Below, in pieces: positions 51,976 through 60,967 of a DNA stretch of 64,000 bases. The position numbers and the translations under genes were made by a program. Under the pieces are notes generated by a model that did no database searches, was not told the origin of the DNA, and saw nothing but the letters and a program-made list of their open reading frames with translations. Every line of letters begins with the position of its first letter. The first letter of the stretch is position 1. This DNA is from DATARH01 sp963712835 (GTDB lineage: Bacteria; Pseudomonadota; Alphaproteobacteria; ATCC43930; CGMCC-115725): positions 62,001 through 126,000 of the forward strand of contig CAVQJJ010000011.1 of assembly GCA_963712835.1 (NCBI GenBank), read 5' to 3'.

Positions 51976-53559
51976 TTAATCGCCCGGTTCGGCGACGGCC
52001 GCGTGTTCCGGCAGCTCGATCAACTCCGCCAATCCTTGCCACGCAAACCCGGCGCAGATCAGGGCGATCATCAGATAGCCGATCGCGACCGGCGTCGAAT
52101 TGCCGAAACCCAGCGCCGTGCCGTTAATGACGCCGAAATAGGCAAGCACTGCCGCGCCCAGCGCGTAAATCGCGGCACGATTGAACCGCCGGTCGATGAT
52201 GAAGGCGGCCGTCGCGCCGAGCATCAGTCCGGTCAATGTCCCGCCGCCGCCGAACAGTTCGAGCCCATGATAGATGACGCCGTGTCCGGCGAGCTTGTCG
52301 AAGCCGACCTCCGTGGCCGAAGTACCGGCCGCGGAGAGCGCGCCGTCGATCTGGTTCTGGGCCCACGAGGCGATGTTGGGCAGCATCGCCAGGATCACAG
52401 CCGGAGCGTGGCGCGCCGGGGTCGACTCGAATGCCTGCGCGCCGATCACCAACCCTATATAGAGCAGGATCGGCAGGATCGCGACGAGCGGCACGACCGC
52501 CAGCAGCAGCGCCGTCAGGCCGGTGAAGCAGACGAGCGAGATGACAATGCCGGTCGCCAGGGAATAGCCGATGCGACCACCCACCGCCTTCCACCCGGGA
52601 TGGCCGATATACACGGCCGGCGGGAACGGCGAGCCGAGCAGCGCACCCGCGAGGGCACCAATACCGTCGGCGACGAGCACCTGGCGCAGATTGTATTCGT
52701 CGCCGGCCGCCGCGGCGCTTTCGACGTTGTTCATGCCCTCGGTAAAGTTATAGATGCCGAGCGGCACAGCGATCACCAAGAGCGGCCCGATATCGTGCAG
52801 CCCGGCGAGAAAGTCGATCGACGGGATCGGCACATGGGTGCCGAATTTGGCGAGTGCCGAGCCGACGGCGGCCGGGTCCATCACATGGCTGATGCCCATC
52901 AAAGTCACGAACCAGCCGATCAGCGTGCCGATAACCACCGCGGCAAGCCCGCCGGGTACGCCGCCGGGCAGACGCACCCCGGCGCACCAGCTGACGAGGA
53001 TGATCGCCAGCGAGACAAAGGCAAGCCAAGGGAGCTGCCAGGACAGGAACGCCGGACGCATCGAGATGAAGGCGATCGAGATGCCCGCGAGCGCCCCGAG
53101 CATCGCCGCACGCGGCGTATATTTTCGGAGGGTCGGGCCGATAAAGGCGCCCAGAAGGATCACGCAGCCAATGATAAAAGCCCATGCGAGCCCTGCCTGC
53201 CAAGCTAGCACCGGGTCGTTGGTCTTCAGATAGGTCGGAAGCATGACCAGGAAGACGACGATGAACATGTGCGGCACCGAGGGGCCATAAGGCAGCGCCG
53301 TCACATCACCGCGGCCTTCCCTCTTCGACAGTTGATAAGCGAGCCAGGCGTAGAACAAATTGCCGATCGGCAGCGCGATGCCCAGCGCCGGGAGGACGCG
53401 GCCGAAGACGATCCCTTCGGGCATCTTCACGACGCCAAGGCACAGCCCGGTGAGCACGATCACGTTCAAGGCGACGTTGGTGAACAGGCCAAAGAAGCCG
53501 TTCCAGTCACCTGGAACCCACCAGCGCGGCTCCGCTCTGTCGGCGGTCGCTATGCTCAT
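51976..53559 (-). CDS. NCS2/AzgA-type nucleobase permease
   Basis: 527 residues with about 12-14 predicted helices. NFTEGMNNVESAAAAGDEYN near 275 and LLGSPFPPAVYIGHPGWKAV near 315 are signature regions of xanthine/uracil/guanine permeases. It probably imports a nucleobase-like or ureide compound by proton symport. It overlaps the biuH stop by 4 nt (ATGA) and is followed by atzG, so uptake and breakdown are in one operon. Confidence 0.9.
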   Translation of the reverse strand: MSIATADRAEPRWWVPGDWNGFFGLFTNVALNVIVLTGLCLGVVKMPEGIVFGRVLPALGIALPIGNLFYAWLAYQLSKREGRGDVTALPYGPSVPHMFIVVFLVMLPTYLKTNDPVLAWQAGLAWAFIIGCVILLGAFIGPTLRKYTPRAAMLGALAGISIAFISMRPAFLSWQLPWLAFVSLAIILVSWCAGVRLPGGVPGGLAAVVIGTLIGWFVTLMGISHVMDPAAVGSALAKFGTHVPIPSIDFLAGLHDIGPLLVIAVPLGIYNFTEGMNNVESAAAAGDEYNLRQVLVADGIGALAGALLGSPFPPAVYIGHPGWKAVGGRIGYSLATGIVISLVCFTGLTALLLAVVPLVAILPILLYIGLVIGAQAFESTPARHAPAVILAMLPNIASWAQNQIDGALSAAGTSATEVGFDKLAGHGVIYHGLELFGGGGTLTGLMLGATAAFIIDRRFNRAAIYALGAAVLAYFGVINGTALGFGNSTPVAIGYLMIALICAGFAWQGLAELIELPEHAAVAEPGD

Positions 53560-54230
53560 CCTGTCTTCCCCTTAATTGCCGTGACGACCACCTCCGAGTG
53601 TCCGACCCAGCCGAAAATCCCGCCTTGCGCCTTGATCATCTTGAGGCCCACTTCCTGGAATTCCGGGAAGTACGAGCCGACACAATCTTCGAGCACGAGA
53701 CAGTCGAAGCCGCGATCGTTGGCCTCGCGCACGGTGGTGTTGACGCACACCTCTGTGGTGACGCCGCAGACGATCAGCTGTTTGATACCGCGATGCTTGA
53801 GGATGGCGTCGAGGTCGGTCGCGTAGAACGCACCCTTGCCGGGCTTGTCGATCACCGGTTCGCCGGCGAGCGGATAGAGTTCCGGGATAATGTCGTGTCC
53901 TGGCTCGCCGCGCACGAGGAGCCGACCCATCGCCGCCGGATCGCCGATCCGCAGCGAAGGGTTGCCGCGTTTCAACTTCGCCATCGGCAGGTCGGCGAGG
54001 TCAGGCCGGTGCCCCTCGCGCGTGTGGATGACCGCGAGCCCCGCGCCACGCACTGTCTCCAAGAGGTGCCGGGTCGGCGCGATCGTGCGGCGCAATTGAC
54101 CGACGTCATTGCCCAGCGACTCGCCGAATCCGCCGGGTTCGAGGAAATCACGCTGCATGTCGATAATGAGCAGCGCACACGCCGCCGGCTCGAAAGCGAA
54201 GGGGTAAGGCTCGGCCGGAATAGGGAGCAT
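53556..54230 (-). CDS. biuH: isochorismatase-fold cysteine hydrolase, biuret amidohydrolase-like
   Basis: 224 residues. The cysteine hydrolase triad is visible: Asp24 (LIIDMQRDF), Lys132 (DKPGKGAF, with Lys129 nearby) and Cys162 (CGVTTEVCVNT), with the cis-peptide GVTTEVC. DMQRDFLEPGGFGE closely resembles biuret amidohydrolases, which make allophanate and ammonia. Being first in an operon with AtzE/AtzG/AtzF supports this. A ureidoacrylate or other ureide amidohydrolase is the main alternative. Confidence 0.82.
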   Translation of the reverse strand: MLPIPAEPYPFAFEPAACALLIIDMQRDFLEPGGFGESLGNDVGQLRRTIAPTRHLLETVRGAGLAVIHTREGHRPDLADLPMAKLKRGNPSLRIGDPAAMGRLLVRGEPGHDIIPELYPLAGEPVIDKPGKGAFYATDLDAILKHRGIKQLIVCGVTTEVCVNTTVREANDRGFDCLVLEDCVGSYFPEFQEVGLKMIKAQGGIFGWVGHSEVVVTAIKGKTG

Positions 54231-54667
54231 CGTGGTGGCACCTTGACAGGCGCCGCGTTTGGCGGGCCATCAATCGCCCACTGAGCAATTCCCGCGCCAA
54301 CGATGGCGACAGCAGGATCCCGGGGTTACTCCTTGACCCCGCCTGCGATCAGCCCGCTCACCAGGGCGAGCACCAGCAATGACGGGCGCCAGCCCCCAGC
54401 GTATGGCGGCCCGCCGCTGCTCGCGCGCCCTACCGCCGAAGGCGCCATTTCCCTGCCACGTCTGTAGCCATCTGCGACCGCGCCTTTGCCGCTTCGTCGA
54501 TGCGCCGGACGATCGTCTGCTAGAGGCGAGGCGAGCCACCGCTCGGCCGTTCCACTTCCCCGGTCGCCGCAACCTTGTCGGCAGCAGCTGTTCGCTCGAT
54601 CTGGTGCGTGAGCCCTTGCCTGCGCCGATTGGCGCTTTGACAGCGACGGCGGGCCCGTTTAGTCCCG
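54231..54667. other. gene-free stretch with a possible transporter-permease remnant
   Basis: 437 nt with no supported gene. On the minus strand, a frame ending at TAA 54326-54328 reads PSLLVLALVSGLIAGGVKE. This resembles the C-terminal end of MalG-type sugar ABC permeases (GLTAGAVKG in relatives), with several residues missing. Apart from this and the presumed promoters of both flanking genes, nothing was recognised. Confidence 0.4.
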
Positions 54668-55660
54668 ATGCCTATGGCGTTGGCATACGATGAGCATTCG
54701 TCGGAGCCGCCGGCCGGATGGTCTCGGGGCAGCACGTCCGTTCATGCCGCGATCCCGGCGCTTGGTGCGCTGTTGTGGTGGATGTCAGGCGACCATCCGA
54801 CGCTGATGCCCGTCTGGGCGCCTTGGGAATTCTCGCCGACGGAGTATTTCGGCGCAGCGCTGGCCCTGTTCTGGTTTGGGCGTGGCATTGTGCTGACGCC
54901 AGTGGCCGCGCGGCCGCCGGTCTGGCGGCGGATCGCCTTCGCGTTAGGCGTGGCGTTCATCTATGCGGTATTGCAAACCCGCTTCGAATACTGGTCGCAG
55001 CACATGTTTTTTCTCAACCGTGTGCAGCACGTCGTCATGCACCATCTTGGGCCGTTTCTATTGGCGCTTGGTTGCGATGCCGACGCGATGCGGCGGGGAG
55101 TGCCGGCATGCCTGCGGCGTTGCGCGAGAGCGGCGCCGGTGCGGACGATGTTGCGCGTGCTGCAGCAACCGCTGCTGGCGGCAATTCTGTTTGTGGGGCT
55201 GTTTTACTTCTGGCTGATCCCTGCGGTGCACTTTCGCGCGATGCTCGACGCGCGGCTTTACGCGGTCATGAACTGGAGCATGGTGCTCGACGGCATCCTG
55301 TTCTGGTGGCTCGTGTTGGATCCGCGGCCGAGCCCGCCGGCGCGCACGTCCTACGGAGTTCGCGCCGCGCTGTCATTCGGCGTCATGTTCCCGCAGATTG
55401 CTCTCGGGGCGACGATCGCCTTCGCGCATACCGACCTCTACCCCTATTACGATTTGTGCGGCCGGCTGCTTCCGTCGGTCGGCGCGCTCAACGACCAGCA
55501 TATCGGCGGCATCGTCATGTGGATTCCACCGGCGATGATGAGCATCGCCGGCATGCTCGTCGTGATCGGAGCGCTGCGCCGACATGAGGACGCGACCGCC
55601 GAAACCGATGAAGAAGGAGCAGCCCTTGCGGAACTCTCCAAAAGCTGGACCGGCCGGTAG
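54668..55660 (+). CDS. cytochrome c oxidase assembly protein (CtaG_caa3 family)
   Basis: 330 residues with seven or more hydrophobic helices. It shows the His-rich EYWSQHMFFLNRVQHVVMHH segment (near 110-125) and a conserved C-terminal GGIVMWIPPAMMSIAGMLV. CtaG_caa3 proteins help deliver copper to caa3-type oxidases. It is the first gene of a plus-strand pair with the PCuAC chaperone, and an SCO gene faces it. Confidence 0.88.
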   Translation: MPMALAYDEHSSEPPAGWSRGSTSVHAAIPALGALLWWMSGDHPTLMPVWAPWEFSPTEYFGAALALFWFGRGIVLTPVAARPPVWRRIAFALGVAFIYAVLQTRFEYWSQHMFFLNRVQHVVMHHLGPFLLALGCDADAMRRGVPACLRRCARAAPVRTMLRVLQQPLLAAILFVGLFYFWLIPAVHFRAMLDARLYAVMNWSMVLDGILFWWLVLDPRPSPPARTSYGVRAALSFGVMFPQIALGATIAFAHTDLYPYYDLCGRLLPSVGALNDQHIGGIVMWIPPAMMSIAGMLVVIGALRRHEDATAETDEEGAALAELSKSWTGR

Positions 55661-55664
55661 CCCG

Positions 55665-56108
55665 GTGCGAAAGATGATCCCGGCGTTTCTCGCCGCAGCG
55701 GCGCTCACGGCGAGCGCAGTTGCGCAGACGGCGGTGCCGCAGGGGCTCTCGCTCAGCGATCCGTGGCTCCGTTTCATCACACCGAACATCCCCGCTGCCG
55801 GATATTTCACGCTCTCGAATTCCGGTGCCGCGCCCCAAACCCTGGTCGGCGCGAGTTCGTCCGCCTGCGGCTCGCTGATGCTGCACCAAAGCGTCACGAA
55901 GAACGGCGTCGAGCAGATGATCATGGTGCCGAAGGTCGCCGTCCCGGCGCACGGAACGCTGCAGTTCGCGCCCGGCGGCTACCATTTGATGTGCATGTCG
56001 CCAGCCGCGACGATGCGGCCGGGGCAATCGGTTCCGGTGAACCTGCAGTTCGAAGGCGGCGGAACTCTCAGCGCCAGCTTCCCGGTGCGCGGGGCGACCG
56101 GGAAGTGA
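55665..56108 (+). CDS. periplasmic copper chaperone PCu(A)C
   Basis: 147 residues. A GTG start (VRKMIPAFLAAAALTASAVA) gives a Sec signal peptide with cleavage near AVAQT. The copper motif is SLMLHQSVTKNGVEQM followed by GGYHLMCM. In-frame starts further upstream overlap the CtaG gene and would place the signal peptide internally. It delivers copper to the CuA site of cytochrome oxidase together with SCO. It starts 4 nt after the CtaG stop. Confidence 0.87.
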   Translation: MRKMIPAFLAAAALTASAVAQTAVPQGLSLSDPWLRFITPNIPAAGYFTLSNSGAAPQTLVGASSSACGSLMLHQSVTKNGVEQMIMVPKVAVPAHGTLQFAPGGYHLMCMSPAATMRPGQSVPVNLQFEGGGTLSASFPVRGATGK

Positions 56109-56113
56109 CCCGC

Positions 56114-56809
56114 TCAGACCCAGGCGAGCAGGCGCGCCAACAGCCCGCGCGGATGCTCTTCCTCGACCAGGCGCTTTAGATCGGCGGTGGTGCCGGGAAT
56201 GTGCGGCGTCGTCGAAGCGAGCGAGGCGATGATCAGCCGCGCCGCGCCGGAGCCGTCAAAGACGTAAACTGCCGGGCTGTGCGTGACCTCGTAGGGACGG
56301 CTTCCAGCCGCCGGGGTCACCGAATAGAGCACACGGTAGCGCCGCGCCAATGCGGCCAACTGATCCGGCGTACCGCGCAACCCGTCGATCCGATTGCTGA
56401 AATTGCTGACATAGGTCGCCAGCGCCTTCGGCGTATCGCGGTTGGGGTCGACCGTGACGAAAAGCATATGGACATGCTCCGCATCGGGGCCGAGGGATTT
56501 GAGAATATCGCCGATGTCGGACAGCGTCGTCGGACAGACATCGGGACAATTGGTATAGCCGAAATACAGCAGCACGATCTGGCCGCGGTAATCGGACTGG
56601 GTGACTTCCTTGCCGTCCTCGACGCGGGTCATCGTAAAGGCGAGCCGCGGCAGGCTGCCCGATATGTCGATCGACGTCCATTTCTGCTTTTCGCACCCGG
56701 CCAGGAGCGCAAGGCTCACCCCGCCGGCGGCTAGCCCCGCAAGCTGGCGGCGGCCGATGATCGACGCCCCGCCGCGGGGGTCAGAGATTGGCGAGCGGGT
56801 GCAATGCTT
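56114..56809 (-). CDS. SCO1/SenC/PrrC copper-delivery protein
   Basis: 231 residues. The N-terminus has a basic segment and lipoprotein-like signal with LALLAGCEKQK. The thioredoxin-fold domain carries the copper-binding CPDVCPTTLSD and the distal His in YEVTHSPAVYVFD. It converges on the PCuAC gene and supplies copper to cytochrome oxidase. The ATG lies inside a small upstream frame, overlapping its 3' end. Confidence 0.9.
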   Translation of the reverse strand, partial: KHCTRSPISDPRGGASIIGRRQLAGLAAGGVSLALLAGCEKQKWTSIDISGSLPRLAFTMTRVEDGKEVTQSDYRGQIVLLYFGYTNCPDVCPTTLSDIGDILKSLGPDAEHVHMLFVTVDPNRDTPKALATYVSNFSNRIDGLRGTPDQLAALARRYRVLYSVTPAAGSRPYEVTHSPAVYVFDGSGAARLIIASLASTTPHIPGTTADLKRLVEEEHPRGLLARLLAWV

Positions 56810-57002
56810 CATCGTGCAAGAACACGACCAGGGCAACGACAATCAGGAACGCAAACACGGCGACGGTGCCGAGCAGAAGGGCGAGCGCGCGGTTGCGTTG
56901 TTGCGCCTTTCTGGCCGCGCCGGCTCGCGAGAGCGGCGCTGTTCGTGGCGGGGGGTTAGTGCCTCGCTCGGTGTTGGGTCGAACCGTCGTCGCCGTTCTC
57001 CC
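56781..57002 (-). pseudogene. remnant of a single-helix membrane protein
   Basis: The frame from 57002 to TGA at 56781 encodes KAQQRNRALALLLGTVAVF, then a strongly hydrophobic helix and VFLHDEALHPLANL. No ATG, GTG or TTG precedes the helix, so it cannot be expressed intact. The basic stretch plus one helix resembles small oxidase-assembly proteins encoded next to SCO. It overlaps the SCO start. Confidence 0.45.
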
Positions 57003-57151
57003 TTACGTCGGCGACCCGGAGGTCACGTTTCAACGGCGACCCACTATACGCGGCGTAGGGAACCCATCCGCCTGCGGCGGCTTGCCCCTGGCTCATCTCG
57101 CCGCATGTGCTCCTTCCCATAGGACGAAGCTTGGCGAAGCCCTCTCGGACG

Positions 57152-57679
57152 CTACCGGTCTGCCCTAAGCGAGCAGGATCGCAGCGTTTCGACCGGTCGG
57201 AAGCGGATCAGGTCGATGCGGTCCAAAAATCCGACAACCGGGCGCCATAGTGGCAGTATCGCTGCCAGAGCTGCCACCGGATCGGTCAAGGATTCGGCCA
57301 GGGTTATGTGCGGAACCCATACATCCGCACGGTAATAGGGATCGATCTGCTCCCCCTCCAACGCGCCGAGAATGGCCGCATGGCGGGCCAACAGCTCAGC
57401 GGTCACGGTCGGCGCAACCCATAGGATCGAGGTCGCCGCGGCAAAAATCCCCAACCCGCTCAGCGTCACCGGCAACCTCGCCCAATCCTTCGCGAGAGCG
57501 AACGCCGCATCCAGCCTGTCGCGCCGCGCGTCATCGGGACAGATTGCCAGGCTGACATGCGGTGGATAGCCTAGCTGGTGCCGATCGCTATCGATCCCCT
57601 GCTCATGGAGCGTCCGCCACATCGCCTCGACCATGCTGGCGCTGGCGGGGTCGAGACACAGTGTGATTGCGGTAGGCAT
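57152..57679 (-). CDS. 2H phosphoesterase / 2'-5' RNA ligase-like protein
   Basis: 175 residues with the two HxT/S motifs of the fold: PPHVSLAI near 42 and VPHITLAE near 122. Such enzymes cleave cyclic phosphodiesters or 2'-5' linkages; bacterial members have diverse or unknown targets. It starts at MPTAITLCL with no clear strong ribosome site, and is a single gene. Confidence 0.85.
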   Translation of the reverse strand: MPTAITLCLDPASASMVEAMWRTLHEQGIDSDRHQLGYPPHVSLAICPDDARRDRLDAAFALAKDWARLPVTLSGLGIFAAATSILWVAPTVTAELLARHAAILGALEGEQIDPYYRADVWVPHITLAESLTDPVAALAAILPLWRPVVGFLDRIDLIRFRPVETLRSCSLRADR

Positions 57680-57943
57680 CGTGCGGCTTAAGAGTTCTGA
57701 TTTCCCGGACGCGCCGTGTCTTGGGATGAAGCGGCGACGACGTCAATATACGCCTGACGTCGCCCGATAGAAAATTGTGATAGGGATATTGAAATTATCG
57801 TAATTGCGATTATCTCCCCCCACATGTCAGCCACCACCACCGATATCGGGGCCTATCCGTCGAAGACGGTTACCGTCGCCATCTTGCGATTGCTGTGGGC
57901 GCTGGCTTGCCGCTGGTGCCGGCCGCTTCGGAGCGCCTATCGA

Positions 57944-60307
57944 TCAGCGCTGCGCCATGCCGTGGATCGCGCGCCAGATGCGCTCGGGGGTGGCGGGCAT
58001 CTCCATATGCGTCACGCCGTATTCGGCGAGCGCATCGACCACCGCGTTGACCACGACGGCGAGCGCCGGGGTGGTGCCGCCCTCGCCGCCGGGCCGGATG
58101 CCCAGCGGATGCGCCGGGCTCGGTACCTCCGAGAGCTCGCAATCGAAAAACGGCATCCGGTCGGCGCGCGGCATCGCGTAATCCATGAACGAGCCGGCCA
58201 ACAATTGCGCCGACTCCCGGTCGTAATAGGCGTTCTCCATGATCGCCTGACCGACCCCCTGGACGATGCCGCCATGCACCTGGCCGTGCACGATCATCGG
58301 GTTGACCGCGCGCCCCACATCGTCGACCGCGCTGTAACGCACGATGTCGAGCACCCCGGTGTCGGGGTCGATCTCGACCTCGCACACATGAGAGCCATAG
58401 GGAAAAGCGGCGTCGTTGAAGGTCTCGTCGCTCATGCCGTCGAGCGGCCCGCGCAACGCGTCGGGCAGGTCGTTGCGTTCGAGCGCGGCGCTCGCCGTCT
58501 CGAAAATCCCGATCGCCCTGTCGGTGCCCTTGACCGTGAAATGGCCACCGACGAATTCGAGGTCGGCGACATCCGCCTCGAGCACGTGGCTGGCGATCTG
58601 CAAGCCTTTTTCTATGATGATTTTCGAAGCGTTGAGCATAACGACGCTGCCCATGCGCAGCGCCCGCCCGGAATGCGCGCCGCCGCCGACCGACACCCGC
58701 GCGGTGTCGCCGGTGATGAGGCGGATGCTGTCGATCGGCACGCCGAGCCATTCGCCGATCAGCTGCGCAAAGCTCGTCTCGTGCCCCTGGCCTTGGCTGA
58801 CAGTGCCGATCGCCACCTCGACGACGCCTTCCGGCTTCACCACCATCTCGGCCTTTTCGCGCGGCGCGCCGGTCGCGGTGTCGACGTAGTTGGCGACGCC
58901 GATGCCGCGCAGCCTGCCGCGGGCCTTTGCCTCAGCACGGCGCGCCGGGAAGCCCCGCCAGTCGCCAAGCCGCAGCACCTTCTCCATGCAGTCATGGTAT
59001 TCGCCGCTGTCGTAGACCATGCCGAACGGATTGGTGTAGGGCATCTTCTCGACCGGCACCAGGTTGCGCCGTCGCAACTCGATGCGGTCGATGCCGGTCT
59101 CGATCGCCGCGAGGTCGATGAGGCGCTCCATGACGAACATCACCTCCGGCCGGCCGGAGCTGCGATAGGGCCGCGTCGGCAGCGTATTGGTCAGCGCCGC
59201 CCGCGCGCGAAAATGCACCAGCGGCACGTGGTAGATGCTCGACATGATCTCGACGCCCTTGTTGAGCGAGCCAAAGGCAATCGCATAGGCGCCCTGGTTG
59301 ACGAGGTTCGAGCCGCGCATCGCAAGGAAATTGCCGTCCTTGTCGAGCGCCAGCTCGGCGTGGCACGTGAGGTCGCGCGCCTGGTAGTCGGCGATAAAAT
59401 ATTCCTGCCGATCGCTGGTCCACTTGACCGGCCGGCCGATCCGCTTCGCCGCCCATACGACCAGCGCGAACTCGACACTGAACGAGCCGCGGGTGCCGAA
59501 ATTGCCGCCGATGTCGTGCATCACCATGCGCGCCTGTTCGGGCGGGATGCCGAACACCATCGCCATGTCGCGCCTGGGGCTGACCGCGCCGCCGCAACCG
59601 GCGTGGCAGGTGTGCATGTTGGTCGCCGGGTCGTATTCGCCGACCGCGGCGCGCGGTTCCATCGGCACCCCGGCGACGCGCTGCACCCAGGTGTCGAGCT
59701 TGACGACATGCGCCGCCCTGGCGAAGGCCGAAGCAGCAGCGGCCTCGTCGCCGATCTCGCCGTCCAGGATGATGTTCGGGCTGTCGAGCCGGGCACGCGG
59801 CGCTTGCGGCCCCGCCGCATCGAGCCCGCGCGCCACCGCCGGCAGCACTTTCCAGTCGATCTCCACCAGCTCGACCGCATCCTTCGCCGCGGCGACGCTC
59901 TCAGCCACGACCATCGCGACGATCTCGCCGACATGGCAGACCTCGGGAAAGACGATCGGCTGATGCTGCGGCCGCACGACGGGGGAGCCGTTGCTGTTCT
60001 TGATCGAGATGTCGGCGGGGTGGTTATTGGAGATGTGCGGCATCGGGTTGAGCCCGTCGGCGCGCATTTCCTGCGAGGTCAGCACCGCGAGCACGCCAGG
60101 CGTCGCCTCGGCTGCCGCCGCGTCGAGCGAGCGGATCAGCGCATGGGCGTGCGGCGAGCGGACAAACACGGCATAGGCCTGGCCGGGCAGGTTGAGGTCG
60201 TCGCTAAAGCGGCCGCGCCCCCTCACCAGGCGCAGATCCTCGCGCCGGCGCACCGGTTGGCCGATCCCGGTGTTGGTTCCATTTGGGCCGTTCGGCTTGC
60301 CCAGCAT
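57944..60307 (-). CDS. xanthine dehydrogenase-family molybdopterin-binding subunit
   Basis: 787 residues from the ATG with AGGG nearby (MLGKPNGPNGTN); a longer frame exists but lacks support. The fold of CoxL/XdhA/aldehyde oxidoreductase large subunits is clear: GQPVRRREDLRLVRGRGRFS, HDIGGNFGTRG, RPYRSSGRPE, and the C-terminal GGEGGT with the catalytic Glu. The expected CoxL-type VAYRC motif is replaced by YRSSGRPE, so a CO dehydrogenase role is unlikely. Neither the FAD subunit nor the 2Fe-2S subunit is encoded nearby. Confidence 0.92.
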   Translation of the reverse strand: MLGKPNGPNGTNTGIGQPVRRREDLRLVRGRGRFSDDLNLPGQAYAVFVRSPHAHALIRSLDAAAAEATPGVLAVLTSQEMRADGLNPMPHISNNHPADISIKNSNGSPVVRPQHQPIVFPEVCHVGEIVAMVVAESVAAAKDAVELVEIDWKVLPAVARGLDAAGPQAPRARLDSPNIILDGEIGDEAAAASAFARAAHVVKLDTWVQRVAGVPMEPRAAVGEYDPATNMHTCHAGCGGAVSPRRDMAMVFGIPPEQARMVMHDIGGNFGTRGSFSVEFALVVWAAKRIGRPVKWTSDRQEYFIADYQARDLTCHAELALDKDGNFLAMRGSNLVNQGAYAIAFGSLNKGVEIMSSIYHVPLVHFRARAALTNTLPTRPYRSSGRPEVMFVMERLIDLAAIETGIDRIELRRRNLVPVEKMPYTNPFGMVYDSGEYHDCMEKVLRLGDWRGFPARRAEAKARGRLRGIGVANYVDTATGAPREKAEMVVKPEGVVEVAIGTVSQGQGHETSFAQLIGEWLGVPIDSIRLITGDTARVSVGGGAHSGRALRMGSVVMLNASKIIIEKGLQIASHVLEADVADLEFVGGHFTVKGTDRAIGIFETASAALERNDLPDALRGPLDGMSDETFNDAAFPYGSHVCEVEIDPDTGVLDIVRYSAVDDVGRAVNPMIVHGQVHGGIVQGVGQAIMENAYYDRESAQLLAGSFMDYAMPRADRMPFFDCELSEVPSPAHPLGIRPGGEGGTTPALAVVVNAVVDALAEYGVTHMEMPATPERIWRAIHGMAQR

Positions 60308-60465
60308 ACCCTGCTCCCGCTCCCTGCCCGCGTCGCGCGCCAGCACTTTAGCGCCGCACGGCGTGGGAACGAAAAAACTTCCGGGTGCGTGACCTCGGTC
60401 ACACTGGCGCACGGCCGGTGCGCCTAAATTCGAGTCAATGAATTTTAGGTTGGGGAGCCGAAGCC

Positions 60466-60669
60466 ATGTTGTACACCTCCATGCCGCAGCCGGTCACCGC
60501 ATCGTGCGATCTCTTCGCAAAGGCGGGCCGACGCGCCTTCCTCACCGAACCCGATCTTGGCGAGCTGATGCGCGACCCGATGACCGAGGCACTGATGGCG
60601 GCCGACCACGTCGATCGTCGCGAATTATGCGCGCTCATCGCGCAGATGCGCGAACATCTCCTGCCTTAA
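60466..60669 (+). CDS. small protein of unknown function
   Basis: 67 residues: it includes CDLFAKAGRRAFLTEPDLGEL, shown here only as FAKAGRRAF and EPDLGELM, then MTEALMAADHVDRREL. GGAG lies 8 nt before the ATG. Short proteins with the pattern LMxDPMTxALMAADxV are, as I recall, widespread in alphaproteobacteria without a known role. It is a single gene transcribed away from the molybdenum hydroxylase gene. Confidence 0.6.
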   Translation: MLYTSMPQPVTASCDLFAKAGRRAFLTEPDLGELMRDPMTEALMAADHVDRRELCALIAQMREHLLP

Positions 60670-60967
60670 AGGCGGTATTTAAATAATTGATTTGGTTGCA
60701 GAGTCCTGCAACCATCTTGATCTTCTGCTATCGGCGTCGACGAAAACATCGATCCCACCGCGTACCAATGCGTAAAACGAAAGGGCGGTGCGCAGCCGGC
60801 AGAACCCTACGGATGCCGATCACCTCTAAAATACTGTCGTTATTTCATGCCTATTTAGAAAACACGCCTCTCGTTCAACCCAGGCATCGGGCCACTCGAC
60901 GCCGCCCCAATGGCGGCGGCCGCCGTAAAGATCGACAAGTGCGGATGAGTACCGGTAGCCTCGTTCG

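Noticed and set aside
51904..53208. 434-codon plus-strand frame over the permease gene
   Set aside because: Antisense to a membrane transporter with clear helices; highly charged repetitive composition.
57824..60427. 867-codon plus-strand frame over the molybdenum-hydroxylase gene
   Set aside because: It is antisense to a protein with clear family motifs; composition is Arg/Asp/His-rich without domains.
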